From Sinomonas sp. P10A9 (GTDB taxonomy: Bacteria > Actinomycetota > Actinomycetes > Actinomycetales > Micrococcaceae): a stretch of 64,000 nucleotides of DNA. Shown here in pieces: positions 11,671-20,900 of the stretch. Below the pieces are notes generated by a model, which saw only the letters and a list, made by a program, of their open reading frames with translations, had not been told where the DNA came from and made no database searches. The DNA lies in NCBI RefSeq assembly GCF_041022165.1, contig NZ_CP163302.1, positions 4,225,661 through 4,289,660 on the forward strand, written 5' to 3'. The translations under genes and the position numbers were made by a program. Position 1 is the stretch's first letter, and each line of letters begins with the position of its first letter.

Positions 11671-12924
11671 CTAACCGCGGACCTCGGCGGGCGCGCCCTC
11701 CTTGCGGGTCACACCAGCGAGCGCGAGGGCCACCAGGATGGGCACGAGGATCACGAGGAGCGCGTGGCGCAGGCCCAATTGATCGCCGAGGAATCCGAGG
11801 AACGGCGGCCCTGCAAGGAAAGCAATGTAGCCGATGGTGGAGACCACCGCGACGCGTGCGGCCGCCTTCCGTGGGTCGTCCGCGGCTGCGGACATCCCCA
11901 TCGGGAACGCGAGCGCCGCTCCAAGGCCCCAGAGCACCGCGCCCACGGCCGAGAGCCAATATGTGCCTGCCAAGGAATATGTTGTGAGTCCGATCGCCGC
12001 GGAGACCATGCTGATCCGGAGGGCGGCGACCCTCCCGATCCGGTCGATCACGCGGCCGCCGAACCAGCGCGCGAGGGTCATTGCACCGACGAACACTGCG
12101 AACAGCCCGGCACCTGCGGACTCGCTCGAACCGAGCCCGTCCACCGCACCCTTGGAGATCCAGTCATTGCCCGCACCCTCGGTGAGGGTCGCGCCAAGCA
12201 CAACGACTCCGATCAGCACCGTGCGCGGGTGCCGCCAGGCGTCGAGCATGTTGGGCTTAGGCCCACTGGCCTCGGGAACAGGGATCGCAGCGCCGGCGAG
12301 CTGGTCAGGCGAGCCTCCAGCCTCAGGCGCGTGCCCAGCGTCGTGCGGAAGGAAGTACCGCGGAACCACCGCGATGATCACCACGACGACCACCATGATC
12401 CCGAACAGGTGCAGTGGCAGCGCCACACCCGCCGCGCTCAGGCCCGCACCGACGAGCGCTCCGAGCACGGCGCCGCCGCTGAACGCCGCGTGGAGCTTGG
12501 GCATGATCGTGCGGCCGAGCCGGTGCTCGACGTCCGCGCCCCCGATGTTCTGCGCGACGTCCCAGAACGCGACCCCCGAGCCGAAGAGCACCATCCCGAC
12601 CGTCACCACCCACACGGACTGGATCAGCAGGCCAGAGGCGATCACGGCTCCGGCCACGACTGCCATGGTCCCCCCGAACCGGACCGTGGCCTTGAGTCCG
12701 ATCCGGTCCACGACTGCCCCCGTCAGCGGAAGCGACACGAGCGAGCCGATGGCACCCACGAGGAGCACGGCCCCCATCTGCCCCGTCGAGAGCCCGAGCG
12801 TTTCCGTGACGGACGGGATACGCGCGGCCCAGCTGGCGAAGATGAAGCCGTTCGTGCCGAAGACGATGAAGATCGCAAGGGCCGCGACGCTGACGGCGTC
12901 GCGGGACATGATGCGGGTGCTCAT
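11671..12924 (-). CDS. MFS transporter (YbjJ-like)
   Basis: A 417-residue, 12-helix major facilitator protein. The N-terminus (FGTNGFIFASWAARIPSV) resembles the YbjJ/fucose-permease-like group, and DRIGR in the central loop fits the family's loop motif. Start ATG 12924 has only a weak GGCGG ribosome site. It is divergent from a MarR gene across 163 bp containing an inverted repeat, so the regulator probably controls this exporter. Substrate unknown. Confidence 0.85.
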   Translation of the reverse strand: MSTRIMSRDAVSVAALAIFIVFGTNGFIFASWAARIPSVTETLGLSTGQMGAVLLVGAIGSLVSLPLTGAVVDRIGLKATVRFGGTMAVVAGAVIASGLLIQSVWVVTVGMVLFGSGVAFWDVAQNIGGADVEHRLGRTIMPKLHAAFSGGAVLGALVGAGLSAAGVALPLHLFGIMVVVVVIIAVVPRYFLPHDAGHAPEAGGSPDQLAGAAIPVPEASGPKPNMLDAWRHPRTVLIGVVVLGATLTEGAGNDWISKGAVDGLGSSESAGAGLFAVFVGAMTLARWFGGRVIDRIGRVAALRISMVSAAIGLTTYSLAGTYWLSAVGAVLWGLGAALAFPMGMSAAADDPRKAAARVAVVSTIGYIAFLAGPPFLGFLGDQLGLRHALLVILVPILVALALAGVTRKEGAPAEVRG

Positions 12925-13053
12925 GGCGCCGCCACGCAGATCCCGTGGTGGGTGGAGGTGATGGTGGATCGCATGGGTCTACTCAATCACCATTTGGCGC
13001 GCCGCATCAGATCACGCCGCAAATCGATGGAGATAATCTCGCACAGCCAAAGT

Positions 13054-13081
13054 ACTTTTCTAGCTACTTATCTAGTAAAGT
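13054..13081. promoter_or_regulatory. Inverted-repeat operator in front of the MarR gene
   Basis: ACTTTTCTAG (13054-13063) faces CTAGTAAAGT (13072-13081) across 8 nt, 9 of 10 bases complementary. It ends 6 nt before the MarR ATG and overlaps any promoter there, fitting MarR autoregulation and control of the divergent MFS gene. Confidence 0.65.
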
Positions 13082-13087
13082 AGTTGC

Positions 13088-13609
13088 ATGCCCTCAGCCA
13101 GCCCCACCGCCCCCACGGACTACGTCGACGGCGTCCGCAGCCAGTGGAACCGACTCTTCCCGGGACTGGACACGGGCGCCGTGGACATCGTCGGGCGGAT
13201 CAACCGCATCTCCCAGATCATCCAGCTCCGCAGCGACGCCGTGCTGGCCGCCAACCGCATCACGAGGGCCGAGTTCGACATGCTCTCGCTGCTGGCCCGC
13301 GCCGCGAGGCCGATGGCCCCTACCGAGCTCGCCGCAGAGCTGCTCATCTCCGGACCCGGCACCACCAAGAGGATCAAGAAGCTCGTGGACGCCGGACTCG
13401 CGGAACGTGAGGCCAATCCGCTCGACGGCCGCGGCACCCTCATCCGCCTCACCCCTCACGCGGCCAGCGTGCTTCGGCCCATCCTGGAAGACGTCCTCAG
13501 GCTCGAGGAGAGCCTGATCTCCGCCTTGGACCCCGCGGCTGCCAGCGCCCTGGCTGGGCACCTGCGCGCCCTGCTCTCGAGCCTCGAGCCGCAGTCCGGC
13601 GGTTCCTGA
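13088..13609 (+). CDS. MarR-family transcriptional regulator
   Basis: A 173-residue regulator with a winged helix-turn-helix (RITRAEFDMLSLLARAA...MAPTELAAELLISGPGTTKRIKKLVDAGLAER) and the wing sequence NPLDGRGTLIRLT. Helices at both ends form the dimer interface. No clear ribosome site precedes the ATG and an operator-like palindrome ends 6 nt upstream, so the message may be leaderless. It likely represses the divergent MFS transporter. Confidence 0.88.
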   Translation: MPSASPTAPTDYVDGVRSQWNRLFPGLDTGAVDIVGRINRISQIIQLRSDAVLAANRITRAEFDMLSLLARAARPMAPTELAAELLISGPGTTKRIKKLVDAGLAEREANPLDGRGTLIRLTPHAASVLRPILEDVLRLEESLISALDPAAASALAGHLRALLSSLEPQSGGS

Positions 13610-13672
13610 AGCCGGCCGCACCGACCCTCATTTTCCCCATACCCAGCGACGCACAGGAGGCGCCCCTCAGCC

Positions 13673-14749
13673 GTGAAACAGCATGCCCGAGAGTTCTTCC
13701 ACCTTCCCCCCGCCCGCGGCCATCGCATCCCCGCACTCCGCGTCGCCGCAGGCATCGTCATCCCCCTGATCGCCCTCGTCCTCCTGGGCAGGGCGGATCT
13801 GACGATCTACGCGGTGTTCGGGGCGCTCACGGGCGTCTACGGGCGGATGGAGCCGCATTGGCTCAGGCTCAAGCACCAGACGTACGCAGGGATCCTCATG
13901 TGTGCCAGCGTGGCCGGCGGCGTCGCCCTCGCCGCGGCGCACGCGTCGGCGTGGGCCCTCACCGGGCTGGCCACGATCCTCGCCGGGGTGCTCTCGGTGG
14001 TCTCCGACCGCCTCAGCCTGCGCCCGAGCGGCCCGTTCTTCTATCTCTTCGCCTTCACCGCGAGCGCGTCCGTCCCGTTCGACGGCCAGCTCTGGGAGGC
14101 GGCCACGACGGCTGCGGCGAGCGTCGCCGTCGCGCTTCTCATCGGGTTCGCGGGTCGCCTGCGTGCGCACCGCCACCACCCCGACCGCGGACTGCTCGAG
14201 GACCCGCACGCCCCGTGGCCCAGAATGCTCCGGCACGCGGGCCGGTACGTTGCGGCCATGGGCCTCGCCGGTTCGCTCGCGACCGCGCTCGGGCTCGGCC
14301 ACTCCTACTGGGCCATGATCGCGGCGGCGGCCCCGATCGCCGCGGCGGACGCCACGCGCGGGCTGGTCCGGGCCGTGCACCGCGTGGTGGGCACCTACGG
14401 CGGGGTGGCGCTCACCGCTGGCCTGCTCACGCTGCACTGGGCCGCGCTGCCCTTGGCGGTGCTCCTCGCGGGCCTGCAGTTCATCGGCGAGGTCTTCGTG
14501 GTCCGCCACTACAGCATCGCCCTCGTGTTCATGACGCCGGTTGCCCTCATGATGACCGGGTTCGTTGCAGCGAGCCCCTCCCAAGGGCTCGTGGCCGACC
14601 GTGCCGTGGAAACCACGATCGGCGCGGCCATTGCCTTCGCCGTCATCCTGCTCACCACCAGCAGACGTCGCAGCGGGGCCGCCGGTGCCCCCGCCTCCCC
14701 CGCGCGCGTGCTGGCTGAGCACGGTCCAAGAGCCTCTGACGCTGGCTGA
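13673..14749 (+). CDS. FUSC-family aromatic-acid-exporter-like membrane protein
   Basis: A 358-residue protein from GTG 13673 with GGAGG about 13 nt upstream. Around ten hydrophobic helices occur in two blocks (residues about 20-165 and 195-330), the arrangement of FUSC/ArAE-type proteins. Motifs such as YAVFGALTGVYGR and the second-block sequence SYWAMIAAAAPIAAAD fit this group. A cytoplasmic linker holds several His and Arg. The specific substrate is unknown. It follows the MarR gene on the same strand and could be co-regulated. Confidence 0.75.
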   Translation: MKQHAREFFHLPPARGHRIPALRVAAGIVIPLIALVLLGRADLTIYAVFGALTGVYGRMEPHWLRLKHQTYAGILMCASVAGGVALAAAHASAWALTGLATILAGVLSVVSDRLSLRPSGPFFYLFAFTASASVPFDGQLWEAATTAAASVAVALLIGFAGRLRAHRHHPDRGLLEDPHAPWPRMLRHAGRYVAAMGLAGSLATALGLGHSYWAMIAAAAPIAAADATRGLVRAVHRVVGTYGGVALTAGLLTLHWAALPLAVLLAGLQFIGEVFVVRHYSIALVFMTPVALMMTGFVAASPSQGLVADRAVETTIGAAIAFAVILLTTSRRRSGAAGAPASPARVLAEHGPRASDAG

Positions 14750-14777
14750 CTCGCCATGTGACGAGAACCGCGGGTGC

Positions 14778-16835
14778 TCAGCCAGCCGCCTTCACGAGGA
14801 AGTTCTTCAGCAGTGGACCCGAGACCGTAGCGCCGAGACCGCCCTCGTCGACGAACACCGCGACCGCGAGGTCGCCGTGCGTGCCGATGATCCACGCGTG
14901 GGTCTTGAGCGGAGTGTCCGAGCCGAACTCCGCCGTGCCCGTCTTGGCGCCCACCGGAGCGCCTGGCACGTCGGCGAGGAACCCCGCGTGGCCGCTCGTC
15001 ACGACGGCACGCATCATGTCCTGCAGCGTCGCGGCCTCCGCGGCATTGAGCGGGGGGCCGGCCTGCGCCGTCGGGCTCGCGGACGCTGCGGGTGCGGACG
15101 ACGCCGCACCGCCGGTCGCGCTGGAAGCAGCCCCCGCCGTCGTGCTCCCGGCAGACGCCGAGGCGGCCGGTGATGCTGTCCCGGACGGCGATGCGCCCGC
15201 CGTCGTGCCCGCCTGGCCGTTGAGCACGAGCTGCACCGAGACCGGCGAGCCCTTCGCAACGGAGCCTGCCATGATCGCGGCGGCGAGGGGGGAGAAGAGG
15301 ATCTTGCCCTGGCCGATCATCGAGGCCGCGTGCTCGGTGCTGCCGGCGTCGCCGGGCACCGAGCCGAGGAACGCGGGGGCGCCGAGCCTCGGCGCGTCGA
15401 CGGCCACGCCGAGAGAGGTTGCCGCCGATTCGAGCTGGGCCTGGGAGAGCTTGTCCCGCAGCGAGATGAAGGCGGTGTTGCACGAGTGCGCGTAGGCGTC
15501 GCGCAGTGTGATGTTGCCGAGCGACGACTCGGGGTATCCCGTGGCGTTCTGGAACGTCTTGCCGTCCACGACGAGCGTGGAGGTGCAGTCCACGCGGGTA
15601 TCCACGGTGCCGCCTTGGCGGAGGAGCGCGAGGGAGTCTACGGTCTTGAAGATCGAGCCGGGCGCGTACTGGCCGAGCATCGCGGTGTTGTACCCGTTGC
15701 CGCCTGGGCCGGACACGACGGCGAGCAGGGCGCCGTCGGAGGGGCGCAGCGCGACGATCGCCGAGGCCGGAGTGACGCCCGCGAGCTCGTCTTCGGCGAT
15801 CTGCTGGAGCTTGGGGTCGATGGTGGTCTTGAGTGGCGTGCCGGGGACGGGCGCCTTGTCGAAGAGCGTGCGACGGGCGGCCGGGTTCGCCTTGAGCTTC
15901 TCGGCCGTGAGGTCCGCGGGCTGGGCGTAGACGGTGACACCGTCGAGGCCGCGCAGCTGGGAATCGTACTGGGCCTGGAGGCCGCTCGAACCGGTCGTGT
16001 CGCCGCCCTGCACCGCCCCGCCGGAGTTCTTGACCTGTTCCGCCGTGGCCGCTCCGACGGCGCCGAGGACGGGCCGGGCGAACGTCCGCGTCGGGGCCAA
16101 GGGCATCGTGTCCTTGACAGTGATGGCGCCGGGTACCGCGGCGATCTGCTCGTCGGTGGGCGTCCTGCCGGCCTCGTCGCGGAGCGTGATCGCCTCGACG
16201 AATGCCTTCTCGCCGGCGCCCGCGACCTGCTTCGCGTACTCACCGGGATCGGTCTTCACCAGGTCCGCGAGCTTCGCCGCCGAGTCCGCCTGCTGATCCG
16301 CGGCGACCTTCGTCTTGTCGATGCCCACGCGCACCACGGGTCGCGCTGTGACGAGCTTCGCGTCCCCCGCGCCGAGGATGTCCGCGCGCGGCGACGCCTG
16401 CGTCGCGAGGGTGAGGACCTCGGTCTCGGCGAGGTGCGGCGCGAGGAGGTCCGGCTTCCACTGGGTGAGCCATCGGTCCCCGCTCCTGATGAGCTGCGCC
16501 GTCGTGGTGTACGTCCAGTCCTGCCCGCCGAGCTTCCAGTCGAAGTTCAGGGCGACGTCAGCCTTGTCGCCGTCGAGCTTCGGCTCCCCGGCGGTGACGG
16601 CGGGCTTGACCTCGCCGATGCCCTTGAGGGCGGCCTCGAGCTGCTGCTGCGCGGCCGCCGGCTCCTTGCCCTGCATCGGCACGCCGCTGACGTCGCGTGC
16701 AGCGAAGGCAGAGGCGAGCTGGCTGCCGGCCTGCTTCGCGGCAGCTTGGCGGCCGTCATCGCACGAGGTGAGTGCCGCGCCCATGATGGCGGCGGCAAGG
16801 ACCAGAGAGACCACTCGGAATTTCCCCACGGGCAC
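14778..16835 (-). CDS. Class B penicillin-binding protein (MecA_N/PbpA-like lipoprotein)
   Basis: A 685-residue D,D-transpeptidase. The N-terminus is a lipoprotein signal with lipobox LTSC (C25). An NTF2-like MecA_N domain (about 30-150), a PBP dimer domain and the transpeptidase domain follow. Catalytic motifs are S394-x-x-K397 (GSIFK), S451-x-N453 (SCN) and K631-T-G. Between the second and third motifs lies an unusual insert of about 50 residues made almost only of Ala, Ser, Thr and Gly (about 541-593). The start is GTG 16835 or GTG 16829; neither has a strong ribosome site. Role: cell-wall cross-linking outside the membrane. Confidence 0.9.
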   Translation of the reverse strand: MPVGKFRVVSLVLAAAIMGAALTSCDDGRQAAAKQAGSQLASAFAARDVSGVPMQGKEPAAAQQQLEAALKGIGEVKPAVTAGEPKLDGDKADVALNFDWKLGGQDWTYTTTAQLIRSGDRWLTQWKPDLLAPHLAETEVLTLATQASPRADILGAGDAKLVTARPVVRVGIDKTKVAADQQADSAAKLADLVKTDPGEYAKQVAGAGEKAFVEAITLRDEAGRTPTDEQIAAVPGAITVKDTMPLAPTRTFARPVLGAVGAATAEQVKNSGGAVQGGDTTGSSGLQAQYDSQLRGLDGVTVYAQPADLTAEKLKANPAARRTLFDKAPVPGTPLKTTIDPKLQQIAEDELAGVTPASAIVALRPSDGALLAVVSGPGGNGYNTAMLGQYAPGSIFKTVDSLALLRQGGTVDTRVDCTSTLVVDGKTFQNATGYPESSLGNITLRDAYAHSCNTAFISLRDKLSQAQLESAATSLGVAVDAPRLGAPAFLGSVPGDAGSTEHAASMIGQGKILFSPLAAAIMAGSVAKGSPVSVQLVLNGQAGTTAGASPSGTASPAASASAGSTTAGAASSATGGAASSAPAASASPTAQAGPPLNAAEAATLQDMMRAVVTSGHAGFLADVPGAPVGAKTGTAEFGSDTPLKTHAWIIGTHGDLAVAVFVDEGGLGATVSGPLLKNFLVKAAG

Positions 16836-16978
16836 AGCCTATGCGGTCGCGGATGTGGGCTCGGACACAAGGACAGTGCATGTGCTCCCGCCCGGTTGAT
16901 GAGTTCCAAGCCCCCGTATGCACGGTGTGTCGCCGCGCGGCGCGGAGGCAAGGCCTCAGAAGTGGGCTGGCCCGAGCC

Positions 16979-17536
16979 TCAAAGCCGCAGCTCGAGCAGC
17001 ACAGTGTCCCGCCACGTCCCCGCTAGGCGGCCGTGGGCCATGAGCGCGATCCGCTCGCGGCGCCCGACCTCGCGGAACCCGAACCTGCGGTGCAGGGCGA
17101 GGCTCGCGGCGTTCTCGGGGAAGACCGTGGCCTGCACGGTCCAGATCCCGTGGGCTCGGGACTCGTCGAGCAGCGCACGCATGAGCAGGGTGCCGATGCC
17201 GCGGCCGCCGTCGGCCGGGTCCACGTATAGGGAGTGCTCGACGACGCCCCGGTACACCGCGCGCGCCGACACGCGGCCCGCTCCGGTCCAGCCGAGAACA
17301 CGCCCCGCGCCGCCCGCGCCCTCGCCGGTGTCCTCCGCGACCAGGACGAACTCCTTGGCCGCCGCGAAGGCCTCCCACGTGGCTGGCGGCGCCGACTCGA
17401 AGGTCGCATCGCCAGCCTCGATCCCGGCCGCGTAGATGTCGCGGATGCGCGGCCAGTCCGCCGCCGTGGCCGGGCGGGTGGCGAGTGTGGATTCGGGTGG
17501 GCGGGTGGGCTGCATCGGTCCGGCGGGAGCGTCCAT
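16979..17536 (-). CDS. GNAT acetyltransferase, phosphinothricin-acetyltransferase-like
   Basis: A 185-residue GNAT protein. The acetyl-CoA loop DGGRGIGTLLM, the preceding strand VEHSLYVDP and the C-terminal FPENAASLALHRRFGFREVGRRERIALMAHGRL follow the Pat/Bar family pattern. That family acetylates amino-acid analogues such as phosphinothricin or methionine sulfoximine; the natural substrate here is not known. Start ATG 17536 or 17515. Confidence 0.82.
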   Translation of the reverse strand: MDAPAGPMQPTRPPESTLATRPATAADWPRIRDIYAAGIEAGDATFESAPPATWEAFAAAKEFVLVAEDTGEGAGGAGRVLGWTGAGRVSARAVYRGVVEHSLYVDPADGGRGIGTLLMRALLDESRAHGIWTVQATVFPENAASLALHRRFGFREVGRRERIALMAHGRLAGTWRDTVLLELRL

Positions 17537-17578
17537 GGGGCGATGCTACGCGTCGGCCCATGGTCGCAGACCGGTCAC

Positions 17579-19261
17579 CTACCGCGCCCGTTCCACCCGC
17601 TCCTCGTCCCACACGGGCCCGGTCGTCTCGCGGACCTTGCCGTCGGAGCCGAACACGAGGAACCGGTCGAAGGACCGCGCGAACCAGCGGTCGTGGGTCA
17701 CGGCGAGGACGGTGCCCTCGAACGCGTCGATGGCCCGCTCGAGCGCCTCGCCCGAGTGCAGGTCGAGGTTGTCGGTGGGCTCGTCGAGGAGCAGGAGTGT
17801 GGCCCCCGAGAGCTGGAGCAGGAGGATCTGGAACCGGGCCTGCTGGCCGCCCGAGAGCGATTCGTACTTCTGTTCCGCCTGCCCGGCGAGCCCGTACCCG
17901 TCGAGGGCGCCTGCTGCGGCCTCGCGGGCCAGGCCGGAGCGGTGCTCGTCGCCCCGGTGCAGGATTTCGAGCAGCGTCCGGCCGGCGAGGTCGGGCCGCG
18001 AGTGGGTCTGGGCGAAGTACCCGGGCCGGATCCGGGCCCCCAGCTTGACGGTCCCCTCGTGTGGGACTGGCGCGATCACGACGTCGGAGACCGGCTGGTG
18101 CTCACGCTCCGGATCGGTCCCGCCGAGCGCGAGCAGCCGCAGGAAGTGGCTCTTCCCCGAACCGTTCGAGCCCAGCACGGCCACCCGGTCGCCGAACCAG
18201 ATCTCGGCGTCGAACGGCTTCATGAGCCCGGTGAGCCCGAGCTTCTCGGCCACGATCGCGCGCTTTCCGGTCCGCCCGCCGCGCAGCCGCATGTGCACGT
18301 TCTGCTCCACGGGCAGCGCTTCCGGTGGCCCGGCGGCGAGGAACTTCTCGAGTCGGGTCTGGGCCGCGTGGTAGCGGTTGGCCATGTCGGAGCGGAAGGC
18401 GGCCTTCGTCTTGTACATGGTCACGAGCTCCTTGAGCTTCGCGTGCTCCTCGTCCCAGCGCTTGCGAAGCTCCTCGAAGCGGACGTTCCGCTCTGCGCGC
18501 GCCTCGACGTAGGATGCAAAGCCGCCGCCGTGGATCCACGCGCTCGCGCCGTTGATGCCCGGCTCGAGCGTCACGATGCGCTGGGCGGCGTTGTTGAGCA
18601 ACTCGCGGTCGTGGCTGATGAAGAACACCGTCTTGCGGGACTCGTTGAGCTTCGCCTCGAGCCAGCGCTTGCCCGGGACGTCGAGGTAGTTGTCCGGCTC
18701 GTCGAGGAGCAGGAGGTCGTCGGGGCCCGCGAAGAGCGCCTCGAGCACGAGCCGCTTCTGCTCGCCGCCGGAGAGGGTCGACGCCGCGCGGTGCTGTGCC
18801 CGCTCGTACGGCATCCCGAGCGCGGCCATGGTGACCTCGTCCCAGACGGTCTCCCACTCATAGCCGCCGGCATCGCCCCATTCGGCGATCGCGTGCGCGT
18901 AGGCCATCTGGGTGGCCTCGCCGTCGTCTTCCATCATGGCCAGTTCGGCGGCGTCGAGCGCGCGGCCCGCAGTGGCGACGGACGACGGCGCGGCCCCCAG
19001 GAGGAGGTCCCGCACCGTCGATTCATCCCTGACCTGCCCGATGAACTGCCGCATGACACCCATCGAGCCGGACCGGCCCACCACGCCCTCGTCCGGGGTG
19101 AGATCCCCGGCGATGATCTTGAACAGCGTCGTCTTGCCCGTGCCGTTCGGCCCGATGAGGGCGGTCTTTGAGCCCTCTGGGACCTTGAACGTGACGCCGT
19201 TCAGGAGCGGGGTGCCGTCGGAGAGGACATAGTCAATGCCGGAGAGGTCGAGGTGGGCCAC
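17579..19261 (-). CDS. ABC-F family ATPase
   Basis: A 560-residue soluble protein with two ABC cassettes and no membrane part. The first has GPNGTGKTT, LSGGEQKRL and LLLLDEPDNYLD; the second has GSNGSGKSH, LSGGQQARFQ and LLLLDEPTDNLD. A charged linker of about 90 residues (near 240-330, rich in Arg and Lys) separates them. ABC-F proteins act on the ribosome in translation or antibiotic protection. The second Walker A ends in Ser-His rather than Ser-Thr. Start is GTG 19261. Confidence 0.87.
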   Translation of the reverse strand: MAHLDLSGIDYVLSDGTPLLNGVTFKVPEGSKTALIGPNGTGKTTLFKIIAGDLTPDEGVVGRSGSMGVMRQFIGQVRDESTVRDLLLGAAPSSVATAGRALDAAELAMMEDDGEATQMAYAHAIAEWGDAGGYEWETVWDEVTMAALGMPYERAQHRAASTLSGGEQKRLVLEALFAGPDDLLLLDEPDNYLDVPGKRWLEAKLNESRKTVFFISHDRELLNNAAQRIVTLEPGINGASAWIHGGGFASYVEARAERNVRFEELRKRWDEEHAKLKELVTMYKTKAAFRSDMANRYHAAQTRLEKFLAAGPPEALPVEQNVHMRLRGGRTGKRAIVAEKLGLTGLMKPFDAEIWFGDRVAVLGSNGSGKSHFLRLLALGGTDPEREHQPVSDVVIAPVPHEGTVKLGARIRPGYFAQTHSRPDLAGRTLLEILHRGDEHRSGLAREAAAGALDGYGLAGQAEQKYESLSGGQQARFQILLLQLSGATLLLLDEPTDNLDLHSGEALERAIDAFEGTVLAVTHDRWFARSFDRFLVFGSDGKVRETTGPVWDEERVERAR

Positions 19262-19278
19262 CCGTCAAGCGTAGTGGT

Positions 19279-20769
19279 TCACACACTCGCGGCTTCAGCG
19301 GCGGGTGCGTCGACCACGGCGGAGGGAGCGCCGTCGTCGTGCGGCGCGAGCCTCTTGACGAAGAGCGAGACGAGGATCGCCGCGAGGGACACCATGCCGC
19401 CGAGGATGAAGGCGCCGTGCGTGCCGTTGGCGAGCGCCTCGGCGACGCCCGTGCCGGCGGCAGCGGCGGCCGCGCCGACGCTCAGCGCGGTCACGAACAG
19501 GGCGGTGCCGGCCGCGCCGGCAAGCTGCTGCATCGTGTTGACGATCGCGCTGCCGTGGCCATAGAGCTCACGGGGCAGCGAGCCGAGGGAGACGGTCCTG
19601 AGCGGGGTCATGACCATGGCCATGCCGACGGAGAACAGCACGTGCATCGCAACGACCGCGGCGAGGGCGGTGCTCTCGCCCATCGTGGTGAACCACCACT
19701 GGCCTGCGGCCATGAGGACGGCGCCCGGGATCACGAGCGGGCGCGGGCCGATGCGGTCGTAGACGCGGCCGATGATCGGCGAGATGATGCCCTGGATGAG
19801 GCCACCCGGGAGCAGGAGCAGGCCCGTGGTGAGCACGCTGACCGCGAGGCCGTCCTGGAGGTAGATCGGCAGGACGACGACGGTCCCAAGCATCATGCCC
19901 ATGGCCATCATGATGACGACGAGCGAGACCCGGAAGTTCTTCACGCGGAACGGGCGAAGGTCCAGGAGCGCCCCACCGCTCTCGCGGGTGAGTCGGCCCT
20001 GGCGGCGGATGAACACGGTGAGGGCCATGACGCCGACGACGAACGCGACCACGGGTGCCCAGCTGCCCTCGAAGAGGGTCTCGATGGTCGCGAGGCTGTA
20101 CACGAGGCCGCCGAAGCCGAAGGCGGAAAGCACCACGGAGAGCGCGTCGAGGCGCGGTGACTGCGCCGCGTGGGGCATGCGGATCACGGAGACGCCGAGG
20201 ATCCAGAGGATCACGATGAGAGGGAGCAAGAGGCCGAAGATCCAGCGCCAGTTGAGGCTGTGCATGACCACGCCGGCGAGGGTCGGGCCGATGGCCGGAG
20301 CGACGGAGATCACCACTGAGTTGAGGCCCATCACCGTGCCGCGGTGCGAGGGGGCGACCCAGTGGAGCGTCGTCGTCATCAGCAGCGGCAGGATGATCGC
20401 CGTGCCGAAGGCCTGGACGACGCGGGCCACGAGCATGACGCCGAACGTCGGGGCGAAGGCCGCGATGGCCGTGCCGGCGAGGAAGAAGAGGATCGCGGTG
20501 GCGAAGAGGCCGCGCGTGCTGAAGCGCTGGAGCAGGTAGCCGGTGGTCGGGATGACCACGGCCATGGTGAGCATGAAGCCCGTGGTGAGCCACTGGGCGG
20601 TGGCCGCGCTGACGGCGAAGTCGGTCATGAGCTGCGGGAGCGCAACGCTCAGCACGGTCTCGTTGAGGATCATCACGAGGGCCGCGAGGACCAGGACGGT
20701 GATGGCGACGGTGATCGAGCGGGTGGCGGGTGTCTTCTGGGCGGAAGCGGGCGGCGGGGCAGCAGACAT
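19279..20769 (-). CDS. MFS drug transporter (DHA2/EmrB type)
   Basis: A 496-residue, probably 14-helix transporter. LNETVLSVALPQLMTDF in helix 1 and WLTTGFMLTMAVVIP are hallmark DHA2 motifs. Start ATG 20769 has GGAAAGG 6 nt upstream. It is divergent from a TetR gene, the usual drug-exporter/repressor pair, with two palindromes between them. Substrate unknown; LmrB/EmrB relatives export antibiotics and dyes. Confidence 0.88.
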   Translation of the reverse strand: MSAAPPPASAQKTPATRSITVAITVLVLAALVMILNETVLSVALPQLMTDFAVSAATAQWLTTGFMLTMAVVIPTTGYLLQRFSTRGLFATAILFFLAGTAIAAFAPTFGVMLVARVVQAFGTAIILPLLMTTTLHWVAPSHRGTVMGLNSVVISVAPAIGPTLAGVVMHSLNWRWIFGLLLPLIVILWILGVSVIRMPHAAQSPRLDALSVVLSAFGFGGLVYSLATIETLFEGSWAPVVAFVVGVMALTVFIRRQGRLTRESGGALLDLRPFRVKNFRVSLVVIMMAMGMMLGTVVVLPIYLQDGLAVSVLTTGLLLLPGGLIQGIISPIIGRVYDRIGPRPLVIPGAVLMAAGQWWFTTMGESTALAAVVAMHVLFSVGMAMVMTPLRTVSLGSLPRELYGHGSAIVNTMQQLAGAAGTALFVTALSVGAAAAAAGTGVAEALANGTHGAFILGGMVSLAAILVSLFVKRLAPHDDGAPSAVVDAPAAEAASV

Positions 20770-20805
20770 TGAGGCCTTTCCAGGGGCAGGGTGGGATTTC
20801 ACTCC

Positions 20806-20863
20806 ACTATGGCACGTTGTGACAAGTTGTCGTAAGCTGACATGAACGTGAGCGTTCTCACGT
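20806..20863. promoter_or_regulatory. Promoter and two palindromic operators between MFS and TetR genes
   Basis: For the minus-strand MFS gene, TTACGA (20835-20830) and CATAGT (20811-20806) are 18 bp apart and form a plausible promoter. A perfect palindrome GACAA-G-TTGTC (20821-20831) lies in its spacer. A second, ACGTGAG-CGTT-CTCACGT (20846-20863), lies nearer the TetR gene. These are likely binding sites of the TetR repressor. Confidence 0.55.
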
Positions 20864-20900
20864 CCCGCCCACCCGATCCAGCCGTGATACACAGGTGTCC

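Noticed and set aside
15330-17435. A 701-codon plus-strand frame opposite the PBP and GNAT genes
   Set aside because: Antisense shadow of genes with clear catalytic motifs; composition is Arg/Gly/Glu-rich and not protein-like.
17234-19171. A 645-codon plus-strand frame opposite the ABC-F gene
   Set aside because: The minus strand encodes two complete ABC cassettes; the plus frame has no motif.
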